A DNA stretch of 64,000 bases from Glaciozyma antarctica PI12 (GCA_002917775.1 KZ627148.1:902260-966259), one strand, 5' to 3'; numbered from the stretch's first letter, positions 24,720-35,580 are shown. A program made the numbers and translations. The notes: generated from the letters alone by a model not told the origin.

Positions 24720-24992
24720 TGAAGATGGCCAGTGCGACGAGGTAGATTGCGCGTACGCCGCGTGCAAATGACCCTCGGACCAGTCGACTGATCCTCCCCT
24801 TGAAAATTCCAGATAGACGCGTGGAGCTTCTCGAGGGCAAAGGCGGTGGCGAGGAGAGGTGGGAGAGCTTCGGAGGTGCGACGAGGATCAGTACTGCCAG
24901 CTCCTCCGCGTCGGCGGCGATGGCACGCTCGTTGAGGATCTCGAAAAAGGACGCGTTTCCTTCCGCGTATCAAGCAGATCCGGTGGACTCAT
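24720..24992 (-). pseudogene. Decayed LRR/F-box family copy with internal deletion
   Basis: Reading down from 24992, MSPPDLLDTRKETR is followed, one frame over, by FFEILNERAIAADAEEL and directly by ILVAPPKLSHLS. In the intact-looking paralog at 32783 the matching pieces are LDTKKDARLFLEILNKRNIA - ADVEEF and ILLAPPMLSHLS, which lie about 170 residues apart. This copy has therefore lost the middle of the gene. Two shifts are visible: one in the T-run of cgtccttttt, one after CTCTCC before a TAFALEKLHASIW segment that matches TAFPLDELCTSIL of the paralog. The ATG is conserved in position. The combination of deletion and shifts argues for true decay rather than a sequencing slip. Confidence 0.7.
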
Positions 24993-25235
24993 CGTGAGCA
25001 AGTGAGCAAGCCTCCAGCGAGTGTGTGGTCGAAGGAAGAGCCTGCGAGAATCGAGAGTTGTTGGTTCTCCTCCCTCCACCCCCCACCCTCGTCCACCACC
25101 TCACCCTCCCCTTGGTGCTGCCCAAGCACATCTCACCGCGTACCTATCGCCAACCCTCAACCGCGCCGCCTCTCCCTGAACCTCCACTCGCGGCGTCCCC
25201 TCCATCACCTCCTCAGCTCGGCGGCGTCTTGAGCA

Positions 25236-27888
25236 ATGGGCTCGCCCCCAATCCCCGACCGCTCTCCGTCGCCCGATCGAGGTCCACCACCGAACCCGTC
25301 AGCTATCCAGTGGAGTCCCCCAAAACGGCGCGTGGGAGGGAGCCTCAAGGGGAAGGAGCGCGCCATCGAGGAGAACGCGTCGAGCGTCGCGCAGGAGGTG
25401 ATTACGTATCGCACCTTGCTGGGGAATGGGAATGGAGGACCTTCGTCAGTCGCGTTACGCTGCTGTGGCCGGAGAGAGATGGCGTTCGCCCTGGGCAGCA
25501 GAGCTGACTGTTGTTTGGTGCTGTAGGAACCCCTTGCGCTGTATCGCTCACATCGATATTGACGCTGCCTACGCTGCTATGGAGATGGCCCGACTAGGTG
25601 TCGATCCCTCTATGCCCCTCGCGGTTCAGCAGTGGAACGGCCTCGTGCGTCTCAGCTCACTTCGCTCCCTCTCTCTCCCCCGCTGAAGCCCTCGCAGATC
25701 GCAGTCAACTACCCCGCTCGCGCCTTTGGAATCACGCGGCACGAGACTCCAGCCGACGCGCTCATCAAGTGCCCTCACCTGGTCATGGTGCACTGCGCGA
25801 CGTACCGGCAAGGAGACGAGCAGCCCGGACATTGGCCTGACGCGAAGCCCGAGACGCACAAGGTACGTCCCCTCCTTCGCTCGTAGTAGATAACGCAATA
25901 ATATCTCACTAGATCTCACTGGACCACTACCGCCGCGAATCCCTCAAGATCATTCGCCTCTTCTCCGAGCACTGCCCTGTCGTCGGTCCGTCCTTCCCTC
26001 CCTCCCTCGCGTTCCTCCCACTAAATCTCACACAGAGAAAGCCTCGATCGACGAATCATTCATCGACGTTACTCTCCCCGTCCGCGCACTCCTTCTCGAG
26101 CGATACCCATTCCTCGCCACCCTCCCCGATTCGGCGAACCTCGATACGCCGCTTCCCAGTCCGCGGGAGATGGGCGTCACGGTCGCATGGGAGAAGGTTG
26201 GGAACGTCATTCCGGTCAATGGGGAGGTTGTCGAGGAGGAGAAGAAGGAGGGAGAGGAGGTGGTGGAGGAGGTGGGGGAGAGCAGTCGGGCGGTTGGGAC
26301 GAGCGAGGCGGATGAGCAGGAGGAGAGGGATTTGCAGGAGGAGCTGGATCTTACTTGGGCCGACGTTGCGCTGTCGATTGGAGCGGAGATCGCGGCGAAG
26401 TGTCGGACGCAGGTGCATGAGCAGCTGGGGTACACGTGCAGTGCGGGGATTGCGAAGAACAAGGTGTGTTCGGCTCGCTTGCGCCGGTTGTCTCACGCTG
26501 ATTCTACTTCGACGCAGATGCTCGCGAAGCTTTGCAGTGCTTGGAAAAAGCCCAATGCCCAGGTTCGTTCTCGACTGGCTTCGAGGGTGGAGTTAGAGCT
26601 AACGACCTTGCTGCCGCAGACGATCCTCCGAGCTTCGGCTGTTCCCGAATTCCTTCGACCTATGCGCTTTCAGAAGATCCGAAACCTCGGTGGCAAGCTC
26701 GGAAACGCTATCAAGCTCGCGCACGACGCCGAGACAGTGGGAGATCTACTGTGAGATCACCTTGTTGACGGGTGAAAACAGTGCTGACGCGGAATGGGCC
26801 CAGCGGAGTGAGTCTTCAGGAGATGCAGAGCTCGATGGGGGCGGAGAGTGGGATGTGGGTCTGGGAGATTATTCGGGGGGTCGACTTCTCCGAAGGTACG
26901 TCTGCGCGTGCCGTCTCCCGTGACTTTACTGACTTCTTTCCTTTGCAGTCGACGCCAAGACGCAAGTCAAGAGCATGCTGAGCAGCAAGGTGACTTGAGC
27001 CGTTCTTTGTGGCGTCGCTGTGGCTGACGCTCCCACTCGCTTTCAGAACTTCAAGCCCGGACTCACCAAGTTCGGCGATGCCTCTCACTGGCTTTCGATC
27101 TTAGCAACCGAGCTTCATCTCCGTCTCTGCGAAGCTCGCGAGATCTCTCCGGGCCTCTGGGTTCGTCTCTCACTCCCTCGTCCCCACTCTCGCTAACTCA
27201 CGTGCAGCCCAAAACTATCACATTCTCCCACCGCCCTGAGTACGTCTACGTTATGAAGTCGCACCAAACCGCCTTCCCTTTCACCGAACGCCTCGACATC
27301 CCCTACATCCTGCGCATCGCCGAGAAGCTCCTTCGCACGGCGGTCGGGGAGAAGCTCGGTCCTCTGAAGGCCGATACGAAGATCGGCCCTTATGGAAACA
27401 TGATGCTGGGATTGAGCGGGCTGGAGAAGCTCGAGGAGGGGCAGAAGGGTATCGAGCGCTTCTTCGGAGGAGCAACGACGGCGGGAGTCAAGCGGCGCGT
27501 CAAGGAGGAGGGGGTGAGAGGGTCAAAGAGGTGGAGGATCGACGACGAGGAGGAAGCGGAGGACGACTTGCCGCCCGACTTGCCGACGTTCGTCTGCCCT
27601 CGCTGTTCCAAGGTCCTCAGCATCCCCCCGACCTCGATCGACTCGCTTCGACCCGATTTCGTCGCAGAGGCCGTCGAAGCGGCACTTCAGCGGGAGACGG
27701 GCGAACATTCCGACTACCATTTCGCGAGGGATCTACTGGAGGGGGAGCGGAAAGCGCAGCGGAACGAGGTACCGGTGGCGAAGAAGGGAGGAACGAAGGC
27801 GAGTTCGAAGGCGAGTTCGAAGAGCTCTGCGAAGCCGATGCAGAAGGGGCAGCAGAGCTTAGCGGGGTTCTTTGGGAAGAGGACTTGA
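25236..27888 (+). CDS. RAD30: DNA polymerase eta (Y-family translesion polymerase)
   Basis: Bypasses UV photoproducts at stalled forks. ATG 25236 gives a short disordered N-terminus (MGSPPIPDRSPSPDRGPPPN), then the catalytic palm: CIAHIDIDAAYAAMEMARLG with the metal Asp, VNYPARAFGITRHETPADA, and KASIDESFIDVTLPVRALL with the second Asp-Glu pair. An acidic ~70-residue insertion (VVEEEKKEGEEVVEEVGESS) lies before LDLTWADVALSIGAEIAA. The helix-hairpin-helix thumb is SAGIAKNKMLAKLCSAWKKP and FQKIRNLGGKLGNAIKL. The little finger follows: NFKPGLTKFGDASHWLSILA, KTITFSHRPEYVYVMKSHQT. The C-terminus has a UBZ-type finger (FVCPRCSKVL ... HSDYHFARDLLEG) and a terminal PCNA-binding PIP box QQSLAGFF before GKRT. 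About nine introns. UBZ and PIP together identify eta rather than iota, kappa or Rev1. Confidence 0.9.
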
Positions 27889-28016
27889 GTAGGAATGCTG
27901 GAATACGCGCCAGTCGCTGTGTTGTTCGATCCGGAGCAGCGACGAGATCGAAGCGCGTTCGTCCTCGCGTTTCGCCGCTTTCGCTCCTACATTCCTTCCC
28001 CCAACAAACAACAACC

Positions 28017-29094
28017 ATGGCTCCCAAGCGCAAGGAACCCTCCGTTGAGCCCACACGCCGCTCCACTCGCACCGCCGCCGTCGATAAGCCCGCCGCTGCT
28101 GCTCCCAAGGCGGTCACCAGGGTCCAGAAGGTCCCCGCCGCGAAGAAGGCAAAGACTGCCGTCGTAGAGAAGGACGAGGAGGAGGAGGAGGAGGAGGAGG
28201 AGAAGGAGGAGGCGCCCAAAGTGAAGAAGGCCAAGGTCGTCGAGGAGAAGGTCCCCAAGGGTGTGGGGGAGGGGGAGGTCGTTCCGGACGTGACTCTCAA
28301 GAACGGTGCGTCCCCTCCGTGCTGTGGCAGGACTGTATAAAGCTGACAGGCTAATGGCACGCGTAGAGGATGGAGAGGACGTCTCCCTCGCGTCTGCCTA
28401 CGAGAAGAGCGGGTGAGGATCTGCATGTGTCCAGCTTCTTGGACCGCATGGAGCTAACGTGCTCCTTGCTGCAGCGTTGTTATCTTCTCGTACCCCAAGG
28501 CGAACACTCCTGTGAGTTTCTCGCTAGGAGGGAGCCTTGGGAAGCGTGAACTGACGCGACGACACGTCTGAAGGGCTGCACGACTCAGGCTTGCGGCTTC
28601 GTGCGTTGATCTGCTCTTCGTTCAACTGTCCAAGCCCAACTGACAGACTTCCTCCAGCGTGATATCTACGACGAGATCTCTTCCGCTGGCTACGCCGTCT
28701 ACGGCCTCTCCCAGGACTCGCCCAAGTCGCAGCTCGTACGTCCCCACGTTCTCCCCTCCTCTCCCCAGCTGACCCGGCTTCGCAGAACTGGAAGACGAGC
28801 AAGAAGTTCCAGTACTCCCTCCTCAGCGACCCCAGCCGCATCCTCCTCAAGCAGCTCGGCGCAACCGAGGCAAAGAAGTGCGTCTACCTCCCTGTCCGCT
28901 GATTGAAGCTGACCAGCCTCTCCATAGGCGCTGCCACTGGGTCATCGAGAAGGGAGGATGGCTCATCGAGAAGACCAAGATTGGCGTCAAGCCCGCTGAC
29001 GACCCCAAGAACACGTGCGTGCTTGCGGGCTTTGCTTCAGCTTCATCACTGACGAACGCTCGAACGCAGCCTCGCCTTCATCAAGTCTCTTTAA
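28017..29094 (+). CDS. DOT5: Nuclear peroxiredoxin (Dot5/BCP type)
   Basis: A thiol peroxidase reducing hydroperoxides, probably nuclear. ATG 28017 opens MAPKRKEPSVEPTRRSTRTA, followed by Lys/Ala-rich and poly-Glu stretches (KDEEEEEEEEEKEEAPKVKK) that look like nuclear localisation and chromatin-tethering sequence. The peroxiredoxin fold follows across five introns: VPDVTLKN, EDGEDVSLASAYEKSG, VVIFSYPKANTPGCTTQACG, FRDIYDEISSAGYAVYGLSQ, DSPKSQLNWKTSKKFQYSLL, DPSRILLKQLGATEAKK and CHWVIEKGGWLIEKTKIGVK, ending FIKSL with TAA 29092-29094. The CTTQAC spacing puts peroxidatic and resolving Cys five residues apart, as in BCP/PrxQ. The long charged N-terminus distinguishes it from cytosolic Ahp1/Tsa1 types. 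Confidence 0.85.
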
Positions 29095-29399
29095 GCGTGT
29101 TGGGCTCGCTAGAATTTTCAATTTCGGTTTCGCCCGGAGGCTACGGGTGTAATCTTGACCCTGTCGTTTCGCTGGGGCTCCGTCGCTGCGACGGCATTTC
29201 TGCGCTTGCTCTCGAGAGTTGATGGCTCCTTCGTATCAGCTTCTTTCGTGTAGCTCATGCTTTGATGCTTTGATCTTGAGCTGCTAATACCCTCCGACCA
29301 TCTCCACGCTGAGTGACCGGACCCAACTCCGCGGAAGGACTGGCTCTGGAACCAACGAGGAGGCGGGCGAATCTCGCAGCTGATTCGTCCTCGCTCGCT
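29095..29399. other. Short intergenic region
   Basis: 305 bases. Its end contains agctgatt...gatccag, which resembles an intron 3' end, so an upstream exon of the next gene may lie here, but I could not fix one. Confidence 0.3.
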
Positions 29400-29832
29400 A
29401 TGATCCAGGAACTACAAACCAAGTCGGAAGCTCTCCACGAGCACGCTCGGATTTTGGACCTAGTCGTCAAGTTCAGTGATTACGAGCTTGCGAAGGCGAG
29501 GAGGAATTCTGCGAAGGAGGGCGTCGAGGGGCAGGGGACTCACACGGAGGGTGAGCCCTTGGTCCATTTGCTGCTGTTGGGAACCTGGCTAATCTTCTGC
29601 GGGATCTCTTCAGTGACTACTCCGAGCCTCACGCACGAAGTACGCTCCTCCAGCCTCGGTTTCACCGATTCATTCCGAACTGTCGCTAAATTCCTCCCTC
29701 TCTCCGCAGGAGCTTCTCGCCGTCAAGCAGTACTACCTCAAGCAGCAGCAGGATACTGCGCTTCAGCTGCGCGACAGCTCCGAGAGTCTGCTCACGATCG
29801 CGGAGCTCTTGAAGGAGCACTCGGCGAAGTGA
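29400..29832 (+). CDS. Small coiled-coil protein of unknown function
   Basis: I do not recognise this gene. ATG 29400-29402 gives MIQELQTKSEALHEHARILD - LVVKFSDYELAKARRNSAKE. Two introns join in frame (THTE - VTTPSLTHE - ELLAVKQYYLKQQQDTALQL - RDSSESLLTIAELLKEHSAK), stop TGA 29830-29832. The ~100-residue product is almost all helix with heptad-like Leu/Val spacing in both halves, like small subunits of kinetochore, Mediator or vesicle-tethering complexes. The branch/acceptor-like sequence around the ATG means the true start could be in an upstream exon. Frame agreement across both introns supports a real gene. Confidence 0.5.
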
Positions 29833-30109
29833 GGGAGGGAGAACTCGCGAGGGGGGAGGCTTTTAGTACGGAGGAATGGAGTAGCTTGTTGAGCGCGTTG
29901 AAATTCGAGTAGCGAGACGGTTGTGGGCATGCCTGTCGGCAAGAACGTGCGAAAGAAGCAGCAAGCTTTCCCAGAACAAAGCGAGGTGAGGTGCCGAACT
30001 GCTCCTCGGCCCAAGACTCGCTCGTCTCTTTCCTCCTCGCTGCTCCTGTCGAACCGCCAGCTTCTCGGCTCGACCACCGCTGTGATTTCTCGCCTTCTTT
30101 GAAATCAGC

Positions 30110-30511
30110 ATGGATCCCGCGCACCCCATCAACGCCACAGTACGCAGCTCTCTCTCTCCCATCGCAGCCCAGCACTCAGCTCACGCTCTCTCGCAGTTCA
30201 TCCAAGCCATCAACGCAGCCGCCGAGCAAGCTATCAACGACGCAAGCACGACCCACCTTCTTCTACCACCCACGACGCTCGCCATCTACGACGCGCTCAT
30301 CTCGGTCTGCGAGCACTTTCAGGAACCTCGTGCGGCGCTGGGAGATCCGGCGGAGCAGTACCTTGAGACGGAGGTGGTGCGTCTTTCCGTGAATCAGTGG
30401 AGAGGGACTGAAAGTTGTGCCCAGGACGTTGCGATGTCGGAGCTGCTTCGAGCGCTGAGGACGCTCGCGCGTGCGGTGGCGGACCTGAGAAAGGTTGAGG
30501 CGCGTCGCTAG
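30110..30511 (+). CDS. Small helical protein of unknown function
   Basis: Not recognised. ATG 30110 gives MDPAHPINAT, then a probable intron (gtacgcag to tctcgcag) to FIQAINAAAEQAINDASTTH - LLLPPTTLAIYDALISVCEH, and a second intron after LETEV leading to DVAMSELLRALRTLARAVAD - LRKVEARR, stop at 30509-30511. Both introns are multiples of three, so the unspliced frame is also open and the intron calls are uncertain. About 110 residues, mostly amphipathic helix, no membrane segment. The ATG lies close behind the previous gene. Confidence 0.45.
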   Translation: MDPAHPINATVRSSLSPIAAQHSAHALSQFIQAINAAAEQAINDASTTHLLLPPTTLAIYDALISVCEHFQEPRAALGDPAEQYLETEVVRLSVNQWRGTESCAQDVAMSELLRALRTLARAVADLRKVEARR

Positions 30512-31088
30512 TCTGCACTCCCTCTCCTCGTAAACCGTATTCATGGAATGATGGATTTGGAAGTGCCGCTCTTCGTCGAGAGAGAAGAGCGACTCGCCTC
30601 ATTTCGGAGCAGGTCGAAAGCGTGAAGCGGTGATTGACTCTCAAGTGAAGAAACGCAGCGATCATGGGAGCAGTACGAACTACGGAGCAGGATAAAGCCC
30701 AAGAGCAGGCGGAACCGACTAGCTAAAACCCCCCAAAGCAATCCAATGCAGCTCCAGCTCCTCCCTCCCAAGCTCCGAGCGCGACGAGTCCCGCTGAGCA
30801 TCTTCGATTCCGCTCCGTCGGTCGAGGAATGCTGCGAGTAGAGAGAAGTCTGGCGTCAGTCAGGCTCAGCTCGAGAAGGAACACGGCGATAGCGAGCGCG
30901 TGAGGGAAGCGGAAAAACTCACGATGGTGATGACGAGAACGAGCTCGGATGGCGAGTATGGGAGACGAAAGGAAGTGGTCGAAGGGGGAGAGTGGTGAGA
31001 CGAGAGTTGTGGTTGGGAGGATCTGGTACAACCGAGGCATCAGCGAGAGCTTGCGAAGGCCGGGATGAGACGAAACGGACCTGCTTTC
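30512..31088. other. Convergent 3' intergenic region
   Basis: 577 bases between a small + gene and an F-box - gene. Nothing recognised. Confidence 0.4.
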
Positions 31089-32511
31089 TCATTTGCAGAC
31101 AGCACGAACGCCAGCTCGCTTTGCTACGGCGAAAAAGGCATCCAGCCGCTCCTCTAGAAGACTGGAGCGGTTCCAGATTTTGATGGTGTCGAGGAAAGAC
31201 AGCGATCCCGCTTCGAGCCGCCGCAATAAGCCCGCAAAAAACACCCGCGCATTCTCTTCGCCCGCGTCGTCCGGAGCCGAGAAAATGATCATGAGCTCCC
31301 GCAAAGTGGGAGGCAGGCTGTCGAGAATCTCGACGCTGTCGTCCGTGGAATCGACGGCAAGCTTGATTAAGTGGCGTAGGCGGGAAAGCGCCTGGCGACG
31401 CGCGTGTAAGTTGCAAGAGTAGCTTGCTGAGGTGATTAGCAGGGTGAGGAGGTCGGCGGGAAGGTAGGAGAAGGCGTCCAGGAGACCTTGATAAGTCGCG
31501 ACGCAGGTTTCCGCCAGCACAATATCGACGTGCTTTGCTGAGCCGAACGCTGCCCGCGCTAGCTCAAGCAACGAAGCATCCGTGAAGTACTCGAGTTGGA
31601 GGGTCAAGTTCGTCAAGTAGGTAGAGGGGAAGGCTGAGGTACGGGACGGGGGAGTGGGCGGCGGTGTCCAAGTGAGGGCGGTGATGGCAATGCTGACTTG
31701 CGCGATTAGCGAGAGAGGCGAGAGGAGAGAGATGGAGTGTTCGAGAGAGAGACGTGGCTTCAGCGCATCGCCCTCCCCTACTTGGTAAGCATGGGGATTG
31801 AAGTAGCGCAGACTATGCCGTCGAGAGACTGCGCGGATCAAATCCTCCTGATCGCTTGCGTCGGCGGGCAGTTGATCGAGTACCAGCCTTTCCAGGTGCA
31901 GGCACTGGTCGAGAGCGAGCACGATTGCCCTGGTCTCAGCTCTAGAGAGCCCTGTTGGCGCAGGCGAGCTGAAGTGAAGGTTCCGAATGTGAGGTCGCAA
32001 GGAGGGGAAGATGGCGAGGAGGTGAGGAAATCCGACGAGTTGCGTAGCGCTGCTGCTTCGCCAGGGCATGCACTTCCTTGCTGGAGCGTAGAATCGACGG
32101 GCAACGGCAGCGAGGGCGGGGAGGTCGGGGTCGGGGACGTGTTCAGCGACGAGGTCAAGGAGTTCGTCGGGGAGGGAGTAGATGGTAACGGGCACGGTGG
32201 ATAACGGCTACAGGTTTGAACCCAGTCAGCTCCGTCCCTTCCTAAGCACTTCAAGCACTCGCACGTACCTCGACAGCAACAGCGCTCCCGTCCCTTTCGA
32301 CGGCCTCCAGCACCCTCGCCCCCCTCCGCTGAACCGCCCCACGCAAGCAATCTCGCAGGGTCGCCAAATCCTCGGAGCTGAGTCCTCCGTCGTAGACCTG
32401 AGCAAGCCACTGCTCCTCCTCCTCCCTCGCGAGCGCAAGCTCTCGTTCAAGCTCCTCCTCCCCGACCTCGCCGGTCAAGGTGCCGGCGCGTGTTGTTAGA
32501 TGGGCGTCCAT
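31089..32511 (-). CDS. F-box / leucine-rich protein
   Basis: Probable SCF substrate receptor, intact in this assembly. Reading from 32511: exon 1 MDAHLTTRAGTLTGEVGEEE - LERELALAREEEEQWLAQVY ... AVAVE, an intron (gtacgtgcg to aacctgtag), then in frame PLSTVPVTIYSLPDELLDLV - AEHVPDPDLPALAAVARRFY, the F-box. About 300 residues of leucine-rich sequence follow (LHLERLVLDQLPAD, YLTNLTLQLEYFTDASLLEL, ILDSLPPTLRELMIIFS), ending FFAVAKRAGVRAVCK. The charged exon-1 helix before the F-box recurs in the neighbouring copies at 22.9 and 34.2 kb, a shared architecture. It could also be read as starting at the second exon, but the exact frame join supports exon 1. Confidence 0.75.
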
Positions 32512-32782
32512 CTTGGTGTTGAGGAGGGAAGTTGGGAGAGGAGATGGGGAGGGACGAAGAAGGGAGAAGCAGTAGACGACTCGCACTGGGTAAGGAAGGA
32601 TCAGCCCAAGTCGAGGGAACGGTGCGTGCTGGGCGTACCGGAGTCCTAGCACTTGAGCGCACGGCTGTCCAGGGGGTAAGCAGCAGTGAGCAGCCTTCGC
32701 GAGTGTTGTGGGCAGAGTCAAGAGCGGTCGAGCTCGTCGGCCACCTTCTCCTCCTCCCACGCACCGCCACTGCTCCCTCACG
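32512..32782. promoter_or_regulatory. Divergent promoter between two LRR-family genes
   Basis: 271 bases between oppositely oriented family members. No distinct motif. Confidence 0.3.
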
Positions 32783-33770
32783 ATGGATCGGTACCGAAGC
32801 TGGAAGCTCGACACGAAGAAGGACGCGCGATTGTTCCTCGAGATCCTCAACAAGCGCAACATCGCCGCCGACGTCGAAGAGTTCGAAGTGCTGCACGACC
32901 CTGGCTCGAGGCGCAAGGCTCTGCTCCTCGACTGGACCAGCCTCGGTGGCGAATTTCAAGACCTACTCGAACCTCAGCAGGCTCGTCGTTCTGCGTCTTC
33001 CCGCCGAGGCTTTCGAACAGCGTCTCCTCGTCGACTCGGTCGTCGGTCTCCGGCACCTCGAGGTGCTCTCACTTGGAATGGGAGGGGAGGCGCCGCTAGG
33101 GATGGCGGCTTTCGCCCAACTGCTCAAAGGATTGAAGAAGATCAGGCTGCGAGAACTGTCGCTCCACAGCGACGCCACCTCAACCGCGCCTCAATTCCTC
33201 CCCATTCCCGCTATCCCGACGCTCTCCCTCCTCCTCTCCAACCCGCAAGCCCCCACCCTCCTCGCCATCGCGCAATTCCTCTTCCGTAGCGCCCGCAACC
33301 TGACTCTCGAGCTCACCGACCCTCCGCCAAATCTCGCTGCGAGCCACCTCACGAACGCGATCCTCCTCGCACCTCCGATGCTCTCCCACCTCTCCTTAAC
33401 CACCGCCTTCCCCCTCGACGAGCTCTGCACGTCCATCCTCCCGTACTTCCCCCAGCTCCGCAGCTTATCAATCGCCTCCAGCTCGCCCACCAGTGCCGAC
33501 TTCATTCACCTCCTCCCAGCGACACTTCAGACGCTCGAACTAGAGCTGCAGGAAGAGGAGGTTTCGACTGAAATCGAAGGGGAGCTGGCGGGGAGGATTG
33601 AGACGGGAGAGTTAGCGGAGCTGGAGAGGGTTGGGTGGGGGCTGTTGTGTCGCTCGGAGGTAGAGCCGGAGGGTACGAGGCTGGTTGGAGTGTGCGAGAG
33701 GGTGGGCGTGGAGCTGTTGTGGGATGAGGAGGTGAGTGACGAGCGGAGTGGCGGTTTGTGCAGGAGCTGA
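32783..33770 (+). CDS. F-box-less leucine-rich family protein with one frame break
   Basis: ATG 32783 gives MDRYRSWKLDTKKDARLFLE - ILNKRNIAADVEEFEVLHDP - GSRRKALLLDWTSL. From about 32948 the sequence continues one frame over as VANFKTYSNLSRLVVLRLPA - EAFEQRLLVDSVVGLRHLEV, so a single base separates the two parts. Leucine-rich units follow (LEVLSLGMGGEAPLG, RLRELSLHSDATSTAPQF, ARNLTLELTDPPPNLAASHL, MLSHLSLTTAFPLDELCTSI, FPQLRSLSIASSSP, LPATLQTLELELQEEEVST), ending in CERVGVELLWDEE, the same C-terminal cap style as the F-box copies. No F-box is visible at the N-terminus. This is the closest relative of the decayed copy at 24.7 kb. Confidence 0.65.
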
Positions 33771-34218
33771 TTGAGATTGATTTACAGTGATGTGACGACG
33801 GAGGGGAGGGGAGGGAACGGAGTCTGGCGAGTGAGTGCAGTTGATGCGGGTCGAGGCGGGTCAGTGAGGGTTGTGATGAGCAAGTTTGGCAGTGTTGTAG
33901 GAGGTTAGCTGGGTAGTGGAAGAGAGACGGCGGTTGGGGAGCAAACAGTCGAGCGGTGGATGGGAGAGCGAGACCTGCATCGCTCTGCGGACGGACGACG
34001 CTGATTTGGAGCAAAGCACACGTCGACGAGCTCGTTGCCGCTCGAATCGAAACGAATAGCTTTACTAGTTACGACGTCCAAGCTCTGCACATGAACAGGT
34101 CAGCGTTGCCCAAGCGAGGCCTGCGAAAGACGTACCTCCTCCCTTCCGCGCAGCCATCACACCTCTGCACAAACGGTCAGCTCCTTCCAGCAAGCGAGAA
34201 AACAGCGAAAACGCACTT
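33771..34218. other. Convergent 3' intergenic region
   Basis: 448 bases between two LRR-family genes. No feature recognised. Confidence 0.35.
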
Positions 34219-35580
34219 CTACTTCCACCTCAAGGAGATCGCATGCCCCTCAACCGCCTTCTCGAGCCGTTTCTTCGCCAACGGGCGAACCTCCGCCCTC
34301 GGAAAGATGACCTGAGCGAGGAACACCAATTTCCCTTTCTCGATCCTATCCGCAAACGCCTCAACGACGCGCGTCAAGTTGACCCCGTTCCACCCGAGCG
34401 GGGGAGCGAAATGCAGCGTCCGCAGGGAGGAAGGGAGGGCGTCGAGGTGCGCTGGGACGCTCGAATCTGGGTGCAGGACGGTGTTGGTGAGAGTTGGGAA
34501 GCGGGGGAAGAGGGATAGGAGGGGGTGGGATGACTGGTCGAAGGGTGAAACGAGGAAGAGCGTCTTGAGCGTAATTGGAAGGCAACAGCATGCTGCGAGG
34601 AGCCCCGCGTGCGTGAGGGACGACTCGGCGGACGAGAGGTCGATTTTGACGAGCGAGGGGAAGGCGATTTGAGCGAAGGAGAGCGCCGACTCGTTGGAGG
34701 CGTTGACGAGGTGGGCGGTTAGGCGGCGGAGGTGGGCGTGTGAGGAGGAGATTGCGCGGGAGGTTTCCGAGGGGTTGAGGTCGACTGCGACGGCGAGGCG
34801 GGTGAGGTGTCGGCAGGAGGAGAGGAGGTTGACGAACTCGTCGTAGTTCATATCCGTGTCGGCGTTGGGGTCCGCCTTGCCGCCGAGTTGGAGGGAGGTG
34901 AGATGGGGGAGGTGGATGAAGGATTGAACGAGAGCTCGCTGGAGCGAGTCGTCGCAAGGGCTGTTCTGGATGCTGAGGTTGCGAATGTCCTTGCATGCGT
35001 TCAGCACCATGACGAGCGGGGCGAAAGGTCCGTCCGAGGTCTCGTCGCGACGAATGCGATCCTTCAAGGTCATCCTCGGACGTTCGAGTGCCAGCTCCCG
35101 GACCTGCCCTTTGAGGGAGGGTGATTCGAATAGGAGCTGGAGGAAGGCATTAGCGTGCTGCCATCCCTCGAGCACCCAGAACGTGTTCTGCCGACCAGGG
35201 CGGTAAAAACTTCGAGCGACGCTGGCGAACGCGTAGAGGTCGGAGGGGGCGACGGCGCGGGCGACGGCGGCGAGGAGTTCTTCGGGAAGGGCGGAGAGGG
35301 AGGCGCGGGGGATGAGCTGCAGCGAGGGGAGGGCGTTAGCTCTCCCACCGAAGCGCGTCCAGTGGCAGCTCACCTGGTGGTCCAGAGGAGCGATAGCAGC
35401 TCCCTCCCTGCTGCTCCCAAACGGTCGGTCCTTTGCCACTCCAGTTTGGGCCAACGCCTCCCTCAGACGCGACTTGAGTTGACCCAACAACTCCTCCCCC
35501 ACTCGCCCGCGGTACATCACGTTGATCCTCTCCTCCTCGAGCTTCCAAACCAACGCGAAAGCATCTGCGCCGCCTGCCAT
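34219..35580 (-). CDS. F-box / leucine-rich protein
   Basis: Probable SCF substrate receptor, intact. Reading from 35580: MAGGADAFALVWKLEEERIN - VMYRGRVGEELLGQLKSRLR forms a charged helix, then an intron (gtgagctgcc to cgctgcag; length divisible by three, so the frame stays open either way). The F-box is LIPRASLSALPEELLAAVAR - AVAPSDLYAFASVARSFYRP. The repeats include CKDIRNLSIQNSPCDDSLQ, LPHLTSLQLGGKADPNADTD, CRHLTRLAVAVDLNPSETSR, FPSLVKIDLSSAESSLTHAG, LPSSLRTLHFAPPLGW, ending AVEGHAISLRWK. It has the same plan as the copy at 31.1 kb but low sequence identity, so the duplications are not very recent. Confidence 0.75.
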   Translation of the reverse strand: MAGGADAFALVWKLEEERINVMYRGRVGEELLGQLKSRLREALAQTGVAKDRPFGSSREGAAIAPLDHQVSCHWTRFGGRANALPSLQLIPRASLSALPEELLAAVARAVAPSDLYAFASVARSFYRPGRQNTFWVLEGWQHANAFLQLLFESPSLKGQVRELALERPRMTLKDRIRRDETSDGPFAPLVMVLNACKDIRNLSIQNSPCDDSLQRALVQSFIHLPHLTSLQLGGKADPNADTDMNYDEFVNLLSSCRHLTRLAVAVDLNPSETSRAISSSHAHLRRLTAHLVNASNESALSFAQIAFPSLVKIDLSSAESSLTHAGLLAACCCLPITLKTLFLVSPFDQSSHPLLSLFPRFPTLTNTVLHPDSSVPAHLDALPSSLRTLHFAPPLGWNGVNLTRVVEAFADRIEKGKLVFLAQVIFPRAEVRPLAKKRLEKAVEGHAISLRWK

